NCBI GenBank assembly: GCA_012511245.1 | Contig: JAAZGM010000170.1 | Span: forward strand, 1-14,825 | Direction: 5' to 3' | DNA: 14,825 nucleotides | DNA from: Methanomicrobiales archaeon | GTDB lineage: Archaea > Halobacteriota > Methanomicrobia > Methanomicrobiales > Methanoculleaceae | Shown here: positions 1-6,003 of the stretch, piece after piece | Position numbering within the stretch: position 1 is the first letter of the stretch | Layout of the letters: the number at the start of each line of letters is the position of its first letter | The notes under the pieces: generated by a model | Seen by the model: only the letters and a program-made list of their open reading frames with translations | Database searches by the model: none | Told to the model about the DNA's origin: nothing | Program-made: the position numbers and the translations under genes

Positions 1-364
1 CCCTCAGGGCTTCCATCGCCGGGTTCCCGAGCAGCCGGAGCGCCTGGATGGCATCCTGCCGCATGGTTCCGTCTGCGTCTGGAAACGTCCCGATGAGGTG
101 CGGGATCGCCGCGGGCCCCACCCGGCCGAGAGCGGTCGCCGCTTCCCGGCGGACACACCAATCCTCATCGCCAAGCCCCTTCATCAGCGGGAGCACCGCC
201 GCCTCGCCTATCTCCCCGAGCGCCCGAACCGCTTTCCACCGGGCTACAACATCCTCGCCCTCAAGCGAGAGGGCAAGCCCCGCTACCCGGGTTTTCTCCT
301 CTGCATCGATTGCTGCATCCTTTTCCTCCCCCTTCCTGCGTCCGAACCGGCTCCACAATCCCAT
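1..364 (-). CDS. HEAT-repeat protein (PBS lyase HEAT-like), partial
   Basis: The reading frame is open from 364 to the left edge, so the C-terminus is missing. I translated it by hand: it begins MGLWSRFGRRKGEEKDAAID and continues with about 121 visible residues. From about residue 25 it shows helical repeats of HEAT type: 'VVARWKAVRALGEIGEAAVLPL', then 'WCVRREAATALGRVGPAAIPHL', then 'MRQDAIQALRLLGNPAMEAL'. The alternating R.EA..ALG.(I/V)G..A..PL pattern is diagnostic. Such proteins are usually protein-protein adaptors, and the partner cannot be told from sequence. I chose ATG 364 because GGGAGG lies 6 bases before it; ATG 370 would abut that site. The first 20 residues are basic then charged, and no signal peptide or membrane segment is visible. 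The gene is divergent from the TusA-like gene. Confidence 0.85.
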   Translation of the reverse strand, partial: MGLWSRFGRRKGEEKDAAIDAEEKTRVAGLALSLEGEDVVARWKAVRALGEIGEAAVLPLMKGLGDEDWCVRREAATALGRVGPAAIPHLIGTFPDADGTMRQDAIQALRLLGNPAMEALR

Positions 365-419
365 CGGCATCCTCCCTTACGATCGCTCTTCTCCGATGAT
401 GGTAGGTTGCAGGAGATCG

Positions 420-428
420 TGTATAACC
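420..428 (-). promoter_or_regulatory. Candidate TATA box for the HEAT-repeat gene
   Basis: On the minus strand this reads GGTTATACA, an archaeal TATA-like element. It would place transcription start near 397, giving a leader of about 30 bases that contains the GGGAGG ribosome site just before ATG 364. The call rests on motif and spacing only. Confidence 0.4.
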
Positions 429-502
429 CTTCTGATATCCTTCCAGAGCCCCGGGAGCAGGCTGTTACCGCCCGCTACCACCACCGCCCGGTGGGGGAAC
501 GC

Positions 503-510
503 TTATATAG
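503..510 (+). promoter_or_regulatory. TATA box for the TusA-like gene leader
   Basis: The sequence TTATATAG is a good match to the archaeal TATA consensus inside otherwise GC-rich DNA. A start about 25 bases downstream would be near 533, so the TusA-like mRNA would carry a leader of roughly 155 bases. That is unusual here, since other genes in this window look leaderless or nearly so. Confidence 0.55.
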
Positions 511-570
511 TACGATGCGGCATCCGGTCTCCCGGGAATTGTGCGCGGATCGGCCATGGGGCTCCAGCTT

Positions 571-631
571 CTCCGTGCGCCCTCATACGGAGGCTCGAAG
601 GCGGCGCCGGTGAGTGAATCGTATGAGGCGC
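571..631 (+). promoter_or_regulatory. Structured mRNA leader with two competing hairpins
   Basis: Two inverted repeats share bases and cannot form together. Hairpin A pairs CTCCGT (571-576) with ACGGAG (587-592) around a 10-base loop. Hairpin B pairs GCGCCCTCATACG (577-589) with CGTATGAGGCGC (620-631), giving 12 pairs and one bulged C. Hairpin B's 5' arm contains the loop and most of the 3' arm of hairpin A. The element lies between the predicted transcription start (about 533) and ATG 691. The layout resembles a switch or attenuator, or the body of a small RNA. I recognise no known riboswitch class, and no ligand can be proposed. Confidence 0.35.
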
Positions 632-690
632 AGAACAAGGATGGATGGCCGCGTGGCTCTCCTCCCGGAAGACGAAACAAGGTGAGATGG

Positions 691-939
691 ATGTACGCAG
701 ATAAGACGATAAACTGTGTCGGTGCCTGTCAGTCGCCCATGCTCCTGATCGAGGAGGGTATGAAAGGGCTAGATAAAGGGCAGATCCTGCAGGTGACGGC
801 CGACAGCAATGACCTTCTCGAGATGGTCAGGTCCTGGACTGCTGAGAGCGGACACATGATCGAGGAGGAATACGCTGCCAGCGGCGTAACGACCCTCCTC
901 GTCCGCAAAGGAACTGCCCCGGCGGCAAAAACGGTGTGA
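691..939 (+). CDS. TusA/SirA-like sulfurtransferase-fold protein
   Basis: The product has 82 residues, the usual size of the TusA (SirA/YeeD) family of small alpha/beta sulfur carriers. The family pattern is visible: an N-terminal Cys loop (INCVGACQSPMLL, residues 7-19), 'GLDKGQILQVTADSNDL', then 'W....GHMI' and a C-terminal beta strand 'VTTLLVRKG'. TusA normally has C-P-x-P. Here the aligned position is C13-Q-S-P16, with a second cysteine four residues earlier (C9). C13 is the likely persulfide-carrying residue by analogy. ATG 691 is preferred because AAGGTGAG lies just upstream and the family fold starts there; the upstream in-frame extension is low-complexity. Its stop is 4 bases from the stop of the convergent cofD. 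A sulfur-transfer role is inferred from the family, and no partner enzyme is present. Confidence 0.75.
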   Translation: MYADKTINCVGACQSPMLLIEEGMKGLDKGQILQVTADSNDLLEMVRSWTAESGHMIEEEYAASGVTTLLVRKGTAPAAKTV

Positions 940-943
940 CCGC

Positions 944-1846
944 TCAGCACCCATAGATCAGGGTGAGGATGCTCTTTGCAAGATCGAGGCTCTTGCCCCG
1001 GTTGACCATGAGGGTGTCCAGGCGCAGCGCTCCTTCAAGGTCGACCGGGTCCCGGATATCCTGGATGAAGATGTCCACGAAGTCCTCGTAGAGACCGCAG
1101 GTTCCGACGGATGAGGGTTCTTTTCCGAAAACCCGCATCAGGGCCGCCGCAGGGCCGCTGATCGGCGCATCACCGATGAACGGGCTTACCGCTATGACGT
1201 GCTGCCGGCGGAGCGCCTCACGCACTCCGGCACACTCGAGGATCGGGGATATGCTGGTGACGGGGTTGCTCGGGCCGATCACCACGGCATCGCTCGCCTC
1301 GATCGCCTCGATCACATCATCGGTCGCAACCGGCGGTTCGTCGAACCTCCGGGTAACGCCGTCGATCGCCACATCCCCGCGGTGCTTCACCCAGTACTCC
1401 TGGAAGTGCATCTCCCCTTCCGGCGTCCGGACATACGTTGTCACGGGAGAATCGGTCATGGGAAGAACGGTTGCCCTGATGCCCAGCATGCGACAGAGCG
1501 ATTGGGTCGTCTCCGTCAACCGCATGCCGCCCCGGAGCATCTCACCCCGCGCCACGTGGATCGCACGATCCTGGTCGCCGACGGCGATGTACTCATCGAT
1601 ACCGAGCCGTGCGAGGAGATCATGGGTGACGTAGGTATCGTTGCGGATCCCCCACCACCGGTTGGTGTCAAGGATGCCCGCAAAGAGGTACATGACCGTA
1701 TCGATGTCAGGCGAGAGGTGGTTCCCGGAGAGCCACGTATCTTCGGCCGTATTGACGATGACCGCGATCTCCCGTTCGTCCAGCAGCTCGCGCATCCCGC
1801 GGAGGAGCTTCGGGGTTCCGGTCCCGCCCGAGAGGAAGGTTATCAT
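944..1846 (-). CDS. cofD: 2-phospho-L-lactate transferase, canonical copy (coenzyme F420 synthesis)
   Basis: CofD transfers the phospholactyl group from lactyl-2-diphospho-5'-guanosine to the deazaflavin Fo, making F420-0 in the cytoplasm. The product has 300 residues, the family's usual length. Family signatures are intact: FLSGGTGTPKLLRG (residues 4-17), NTAEDTWLSGNHLSPDIDT (32-50), RWWGIRNDT (63-71), a central HFQEYWVKHRG, VVIGPSNPVTSI, and SPFIGDAPISGPAAALM. I placed the start at ATG 1846 because homologs begin at MITFLSGG; the longer frame would need a TTG codon at 1891. A minus-strand TATA element 30 bases upstream supports this start and a nearly leaderless mRNA. The gene is transcribed away from tspO with its own promoter. 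A divergent paralog lies at 5088-5996. Confidence 0.93.
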   Translation of the reverse strand: MITFLSGGTGTPKLLRGMRELLDEREIAVIVNTAEDTWLSGNHLSPDIDTVMYLFAGILDTNRWWGIRNDTYVTHDLLARLGIDEYIAVGDQDRAIHVARGEMLRGGMRLTETTQSLCRMLGIRATVLPMTDSPVTTYVRTPEGEMHFQEYWVKHRGDVAIDGVTRRFDEPPVATDDVIEAIEASDAVVIGPSNPVTSISPILECAGVREALRRQHVIAVSPFIGDAPISGPAAALMRVFGKEPSSVGTCGLYEDFVDIFIQDIRDPVDLEGALRLDTLMVNRGKSLDLAKSILTLIYGC

Positions 1847-1873
1847 TGGATGATTAGCGTATCGAGTGCATCC

Positions 1874-1890
1874 GTATATGAATTTTCCCA
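1874..1890 (-). promoter_or_regulatory. BRE/TATA promoter of cofD (canonical copy)
   Basis: On the minus strand, purine-rich GGGAAAA (BRE-like) is followed directly by TTCATATAC (TATA-like, 1874-1882). The TATA centre lies about 31 bases before ATG 1846, predicting a start within a few bases of the initiator codon. The mRNA would be leaderless or nearly so, which agrees with the lack of a ribosome site. Confidence 0.55.
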
Positions 1891-2055
1891 ATTCGCGCCC
1901 GGCAGAAGGGGCTGAATTCCACGATGGTGCCAGATCAGGAGGTTTTCACCGGAGGCAACGCATACCATGCCGGGCATGGGGCGGCGGGATCTCTTTCAAC
2001 GGAGCACAAGAAGGGAGGGTGCAGGAATGCCCCTGCCGGGAGAGCGTGGAGAGGG

Positions 2056-2541
2056 TCATGGGTTGAGGACGTAGATCCCGTGGTTGAGGAAGGCCGCGAA
2101 ACTCACCCAGAGGAAGTACGGGACGAGCAGAACCGCCGCCGGCACCGAGATCCGGTTGAAGGAGACTATCGTCATGAAGATCGCAATCCAGAGGAGCAGG
2201 ATCACGATGAACCCGAAGAACGGTGCATGCATCCCGAAAAAGACAAACGACCAGAGGATGTTCAGGATCAGCTGCATGCCAAAGAGCGCTGTCGCAACCT
2301 GCACATGCCTGTTCCCCCAGCCCTTGCTCCAGACAAGGTAGAGCGCAACGCCCATCAGGATGTAGAGCACTGTCCAGACAGGGGCAAAGACCCATGACGG
2401 CGGGGTCAGTGCGGGTTTCATGAGGCCGGCATACCAGACGGAGAGCGCTGGAATCGTGAAGATCGAGCCGATCCACCCGGCTGCGAGACTGACTCCTATC
2501 GCCGCGATGAACTGGATGATCCGGATGCCGGTTGATGCCAC
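2056..2541 (-). CDS. tspO: TspO/MBR family tryptophan-rich membrane protein
   Basis: The product has 161 residues, the normal size of the TspO/translocator protein (peripheral benzodiazepine receptor) family, with five hydrophobic segments at about 8-30, 48-70, 81-102, 107-127 and 133-158. Family motifs are clear: KPALTPPSWVFAPVW (42-56), LYILMGVALYLVW (59-71), LNILWSFVFF (93-102), and VPYFLWVSFAAFLN (140-153). The family binds tetrapyrroles such as protoporphyrin IX and acts in stress or tetrapyrrole handling in bacteria; its role in methanogens is not established. The start is GTG 2541, with an AT-rich TATA element 27 bases upstream and no ribosome site, suggesting a leaderless mRNA. It sits downstream of the histidine kinase on the same strand, 91 bases after that stop, but with its own promoter. 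Confidence 0.9.
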   Translation of the reverse strand: MASTGIRIIQFIAAIGVSLAAGWIGSIFTIPALSVWYAGLMKPALTPPSWVFAPVWTVLYILMGVALYLVWSKGWGNRHVQVATALFGMQLILNILWSFVFFGMHAPFFGFIVILLLWIAIFMTIVSFNRISVPAAVLLVPYFLWVSFAAFLNHGIYVLNP

Positions 2542-2563
2542 ATCCGGGGATAGTGATACACAA

Positions 2564-2573
2564 CTATTTAATT
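2564..2573 (-). promoter_or_regulatory. TATA box of tspO
   Basis: On the minus strand this reads AATTAAATAG, in the most AT-rich patch of the window. Its centre is about 27 bases before GTG 2541, the spacing expected for a leaderless archaeal transcript. Confidence 0.6.
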
Positions 2574-2632
2574 ATTTTGGTATAGGCAACAACACCCGAC
2601 CGGAACGCTGGCAAGAAACCGGCGGTGATTTA

Positions 2633-4906
2633 TTATTCATCATCATCTTCGTCGGCAGGGAGAACCTCGCGAAGGGTGAACCGGAACACCGCACCGCGAT
2701 CCGACTGCCCTTCCACCCGGTCCTCGGCCCGGATCGTGCCGCCATACCGCTCGATAAGGGTGCGAACGACGAAGAGGCCGAGCCCGTCGCCGTATCCCCC
2801 GACCCACCCCCGCTCGAACCGGTAGAAGATCGACTCTTTCATGGGATCGGGTATACCCGGCCCGGTATCCTCGACCGAGACCATCACGCTCTCCCCATCG
2901 TAATCGTCCACCCGGATGGTGATCCGGACATCCGGGCCGCCGTACCTGACGGCGTTCCGGATAAGGTTCGTGAAGACCTCAGGGAGCAGATCGTCCGCCC
3001 AGACCTGTGCGGAGGTCTCCCCCGCGAACTCTATCGCAACGTCCGGGAAGGCGGCGACCTCTTTTTTGATGGCGGCGGCAAGGTCAACCGCCTCGACATC
3101 GGGCGAGTCGTGGTGGATGCGGCGGATCGTGGTGACGTTGCCGAGAACCTCTGCACTCCTCGCGATGTTGCTGCGGATCTTTCTTGCATAGAGCGCGGCC
3201 TCCCCCTCCAGTATCTCAAGGAGGAGATCGGTGTAGAGGTTTGAGACGTTCTCGACGTTCTTGATGTCATGAGTCATGATATCAAGGTAGAGGTTCGCCT
3301 CCCGGTTCGCCGCCTCGAGCTTTTTGTGCAGCATCCCCTTCAGGATCCCGGACCCGATCTCCTTACCGATCGTCTCAAGGAGCATCCGCTCATCACGCGA
3401 GAACGATTGTTTCACCCGGCTGCCGAGGTAGATCGCACCGACGACGACCGACTCGGCGATGAGCGGGATACACGCAAGCGCCGAGAGATCGAGTTCCCCG
3501 AGGATGCTTGCTTCGATAGAGTTGAGGTCGGTCTGCCGCTCGATGTAGCGGGGCTGTCCGGCTATGAAGATGAAGTTGAACGGCCAGTGGTGAACCTTGA
3601 GCAGGCGGTTTCGGGCAAGGGCCGACTCGGAGATGCCCTTCTGGTGCTGCAGCACCGCCTTCTTTCGTTCAGAGTCGAGCATGTAGACGATGCCGAGATC
3701 GTACCTCAGCAGTTCAAGCGTCTTTTCAAGAGACTCCTCGAGGAGGCCTGCAAGAGAGAGGGATGCAGCCGTGACGCCGATGATCTGGTTGATCACGAGG
3801 AGATGCTCGTTCCTGGTCCGGAGTTCTTCCTCGGTGCGTTTGCGCCGGGTGATATCCATGACGCCGGCGATCGAGCCCCGGAACTCCCCGGCCTCATCGA
3901 TGAGCGGACTGGTGATCATCAACCCGGTTATGCGGCTGCCCCCTTTCGTGATGAACTCGCACTCGTGCTCCTCGCGGGCGCTTCTCTGCCGGCTGGAGAA
4001 GTATTCCTGCAGTCTGGCGCCGGTGGCGGGCGAGAGGAACGTGTGGATAGCTCTTCCCGCCATCTCTTCAGGGGTGTAGCCGAGCATCTCGGCCATGCAC
4101 GGGTTGACAAACGAGGTGCAGGCGTCCGGGTCAAGGACCCAGATCCCTTCGCTGAGGCTCTCCACGACACGGCGGTAGTTCTGCTCGCTCTGCCGGAACG
4201 CCTCCTCTGCCCTCATCCGGTCGGTGGTATCGAGCACACCATAGAACCACCCTGTAACCGCCCCACCGCCACCGGTGATCGGCGACCGGACGATGAGCGT
4301 GTGTACACACCGCCCGTCGGTGGAGGTGATATCCGTCTCGAACTCATCTCTCCGGGCGGGTGAGCGGATGAACCGGGCAGCCGGCAGCCCGATCAGGTCA
4401 TCGGCAGGGCATCCGAGGATCTCCCCCATGCGCGGATTGGCAAAGACGATAGTCCCGGCCGTATCCGTGGTGAGAATACCTTCGTTGAGGTTTCCCGCCA
4501 GCCTCCAGCAGATCGTTCTGGAGTGGTGGAGCGCGCGCTCGGTCATCCTCATCTCAAGGGCATACCTGATCGACCGGCAGAGCAGTTCCGCGTCCATCCT
4601 CCCCCTGACAAGGTAATCCTGCGCGCCGCGTTCCATGGCATCGCGAACGACCGGATCATCCGCCCGCCCGGCAAGGATGATGACCGGCGCCGCCTCCCGG
4701 AGGCGGTCGACAGCCGCTGCCTCCCGGTCATCCGCAAGATCGAGGAGGACTACCGCAGCATCGCTTGCGGCAGCAACTGCCCCATCCCCGGGGCGCTCAT
4801 GGCGCACGACCTCGACCTCACACCCGCATCCGGCGAGCATCTCCCCGATACGCCGGGCGTCGTCGGAACTCCCTCCAACCAGCAACACCTTCAACGGACC
4901 TTTCAT
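2633..4906 (-). CDS. Hybrid sensor histidine kinase (REC-PAS-PAS-GAF-HisKA-HATPase)
   Basis: The product has 757 residues and no membrane segments, so it is a cytoplasmic sensor. Domains in order: receiver (about 5-118), PAS (about 130-235), PAS (about 245-355), GAF (about 380-525), H box in IMTHDIKN with H546, and an ATPase domain with N box NLIRNAVRYGG (about 647-657), G1 DTGPGIP (about 680-686) and G2 GDGLGLF (about 706-712). It ends in an acidic DEDDDE tail. The receiver keeps D56 and the acidic pair at 15-16, but the usual Thr/Ser and Lys appear as A79 and R101. No separate response regulator is nearby. ATG 4906 was chosen because the receiver begins at KVLLV. An in-frame GTG at 4918 is possible and would suit a leaderless transcript. 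Upstream in-frame codons would run into the divergent cofD paralog. Confidence 0.9.
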   Translation of the reverse strand: MKGPLKVLLVGGSSDDARRIGEMLAGCGCEVEVVRHERPGDGAVAAASDAAVVLLDLADDREAAAVDRLREAAPVIILAGRADDPVVRDAMERGAQDYLVRGRMDAELLCRSIRYALEMRMTERALHHSRTICWRLAGNLNEGILTTDTAGTIVFANPRMGEILGCPADDLIGLPAARFIRSPARRDEFETDITSTDGRCVHTLIVRSPITGGGGAVTGWFYGVLDTTDRMRAEEAFRQSEQNYRRVVESLSEGIWVLDPDACTSFVNPCMAEMLGYTPEEMAGRAIHTFLSPATGARLQEYFSSRQRSAREEHECEFITKGGSRITGLMITSPLIDEAGEFRGSIAGVMDITRRKRTEEELRTRNEHLLVINQIIGVTAASLSLAGLLEESLEKTLELLRYDLGIVYMLDSERKKAVLQHQKGISESALARNRLLKVHHWPFNFIFIAGQPRYIERQTDLNSIEASILGELDLSALACIPLIAESVVVGAIYLGSRVKQSFSRDERMLLETIGKEIGSGILKGMLHKKLEAANREANLYLDIMTHDIKNVENVSNLYTDLLLEILEGEAALYARKIRSNIARSAEVLGNVTTIRRIHHDSPDVEAVDLAAAIKKEVAAFPDVAIEFAGETSAQVWADDLLPEVFTNLIRNAVRYGGPDVRITIRVDDYDGESVMVSVEDTGPGIPDPMKESIFYRFERGWVGGYGDGLGLFVVRTLIERYGGTIRAEDRVEGQSDRGAVFRFTLREVLPADEDDDE

Positions 4907-4942
4907 GGTTTCACTCACGTGTGATCCGGCCAGAGTCCGTAC

Positions 4943-4951
4943 TGAATATGA
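4943..4951 (-). promoter_or_regulatory. TATA box of the histidine kinase gene
   Basis: The minus strand reads TCATATTCA. A start about 27 bases downstream falls near 4920, giving a leader of about 14 bases before ATG 4906, or a leaderless message if GTG 4918 is the true start. Confidence 0.4.
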
Positions 4952-5002
4952 CTGGCAACGGTCGGTCCAGTTCATCTTACTGTATGGTACATTTCTTGCA
5001 TG

Positions 5003-5010
5003 AATATATC
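5003..5010 (+). promoter_or_regulatory. TATA box of the cofD paralog
   Basis: The sequence AATATATC lies in the divergent region between the histidine kinase and the second cofD. It predicts a start near 5033 and a leader of about 55 bases before ATG 5088, whereas the canonical cofD copy looks leaderless. The small hairpin GCGGG (5020-5024)/CCCGC (5030-5034) lies around the predicted start. Confidence 0.45.
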
Positions 5011-5087
5011 CTGTGGGGTGCGGGGTGATCCCGCCAGGAGATGAAAACGTTAACCCGGGCGACAGCCCACATACAGGGTATTCATCC

Positions 5088-5996
5088 ATGATCACCTTTC
5101 TTTCCGGCGGAACCGGAACGCCGGCGCTCATCCGGGGCACCCGCCAGATCCTCTACGACAGCGATATCACCGTGGTCGCGAATACCGCCGGGGATACCTG
5201 GATATCCGGCGGCCACTGTGCACCCGACATCGATACCGCCATATTCCTCTTCGCCGGCATCCTCGATACCGCGCGGTGGTGGGGGATCAAGGGCGACACC
5301 TGCACCACCCATAACTACCTCCCAAAGGTGGCGGGCGATGAGCCATTCCCGATCGGCGACCGTGCCCGCGCCGTCCAGATCGCCCGGGCAGCCCTCCTCC
5401 GCCGTGGCCTGACCCTGACAGAGGCTGTAGCGGCGCAGTGCCGCTCGCTCCGGATAGGGGCGACCATCCTCCCGGTGACGGATGAAGATGCCGCCCTCTT
5501 CGTCGATACCGGAACCGGACGCCTCCCGCTCATCGAGTACCGGATAGCCGCCGATGCCGATACCGAGGTGCGGGAACTTGTCAGGGCGGCACCTCGCCCC
5601 CCGGCGGTCACCGAGGAGGTGCGGGCGGCGATCGAGGCGAGCGATGCCGTGGTGATCGGCCCCGCGAACCCGGCGGCAGACATCCTCCCCATCCTCGACT
5701 GTGCCGGGATGCGCCGCCTCCTCAGCGATACGTTCGTCGTCGCGGTCTCACCATTCCGGGGAGGTGCCGCGCCCGATCCAAAGGATGCCGCCCTCATGTA
5801 CGCCGTCGGAGAACCCCCTACATCGCCGGCGGTTCTACGGTTATATGGGGATATCGTCGATGTCTTCGTCCAGGATATCCATGACCCCGACGACGTCGAA
5901 GGATCGCTCCGCCTTGAGACGCGCCTGCTGCACGAGCGGCAGGCCGAATCGCTCGCCTGGGACATCATGGCGGTCATACGCCACGCTGTCCCGTGA
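5088..5996 (+). CDS. CofD-family protein, divergent paralog
   Basis: The product has 302 residues and is clearly CofD-related: MITFLSGGTGTP is identical to the canonical copy at 944-1846, and 48 of the first 71 positions match. WWGI, LFAGILDT and AIEASDAVVIGP are also shared. Several positions conserved in the canonical copy differ: K13A, E35G, N42G, S45A and N69G. The central HFQEYWVKHRG is replaced by PLIEYRIAADA, VIGPSNPVTSI by VIGPANPAADI, and the APISGPAAALM loop by AAPDPKDAALM. The frame is intact with normal codon use, so it is not a decaying pseudogene. It may be a transferase with another acceptor or donor, or a regulatory homolog. ATG 5088 is chosen by family start. The gene is divergent from the kinase and convergent with the phosphatidyltransferase, 7 bases away. 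Confidence 0.85.
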   Translation: MITFLSGGTGTPALIRGTRQILYDSDITVVANTAGDTWISGGHCAPDIDTAIFLFAGILDTARWWGIKGDTCTTHNYLPKVAGDEPFPIGDRARAVQIARAALLRRGLTLTEAVAAQCRSLRIGATILPVTDEDAALFVDTGTGRLPLIEYRIAADADTEVRELVRAAPRPPAVTEEVRAAIEASDAVVIGPANPAADILPILDCAGMRRLLSDTFVVAVSPFRGGAAPDPKDAALMYAVGEPPTSPAVLRLYGDIVDVFVQDIHDPDDVEGSLRLETRLLHERQAESLAWDIMAVIRHAVP

Positions 5997-6003
5997 GGGA
6001 GCG

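Larger units (their letters stand above)
365..690. other. Divergent intergenic region, HEAT gene / TusA-like gene
   Basis: This 326-base stretch has no convincing gene. The overlapping open frames here on both strands are arginine/serine/proline-rich and resemble no family. It holds a minus-strand TATA-like element at 420-428, a small GC hairpin (CCACC 481-485 with GGTGG 490-494), a plus-strand TATA box at 503-510, and a structured stretch at 571-631. The rest shows nothing I can name. Confidence 0.6.

Noticed and set aside
481..494. GC hairpin CCACC-GCCC-GGTGG as a terminator
   Set aside because: No T tract follows on either strand, and it lies between divergent promoters where no transcript should end.
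98..617. Plus-strand open frames across the left edge
   Set aside because: They are antisense to the HEAT-repeat gene, which has clear repeats on the minus strand, and run through the promoter region.
921..935. Minus-strand T5 tract after the canonical cofD as a terminator
   Set aside because: A five-base T run is short for an archaeal terminator and it lies inside the convergent TusA-like coding sequence; not enough to call.
1967..2074. A 35-codon plus-strand ORF with GGAGG 11 bases upstream, between cofD and tspO
   Set aside because: It overlaps the end of tspO, is Arg/Gly-rich, has no promoter and no recognisable pattern; the odd palindrome CATGCCGGGCATG at its start is likely chance.
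3269..4363. Long plus-strand open frame of 364 codons opposite the histidine kinase
   Set aside because: It is a shadow of the GC-rich kinase gene on the minus strand; the product is rich in R, D, P and H and shows no family pattern, while the minus frame has complete kinase motifs.
4907..5140. N-terminal extension of the histidine kinase up to 5140
   Set aside because: It would overlap the divergent cofD paralog and its promoter, and the added residues match no domain; the receiver domain begins right after ATG 4906.
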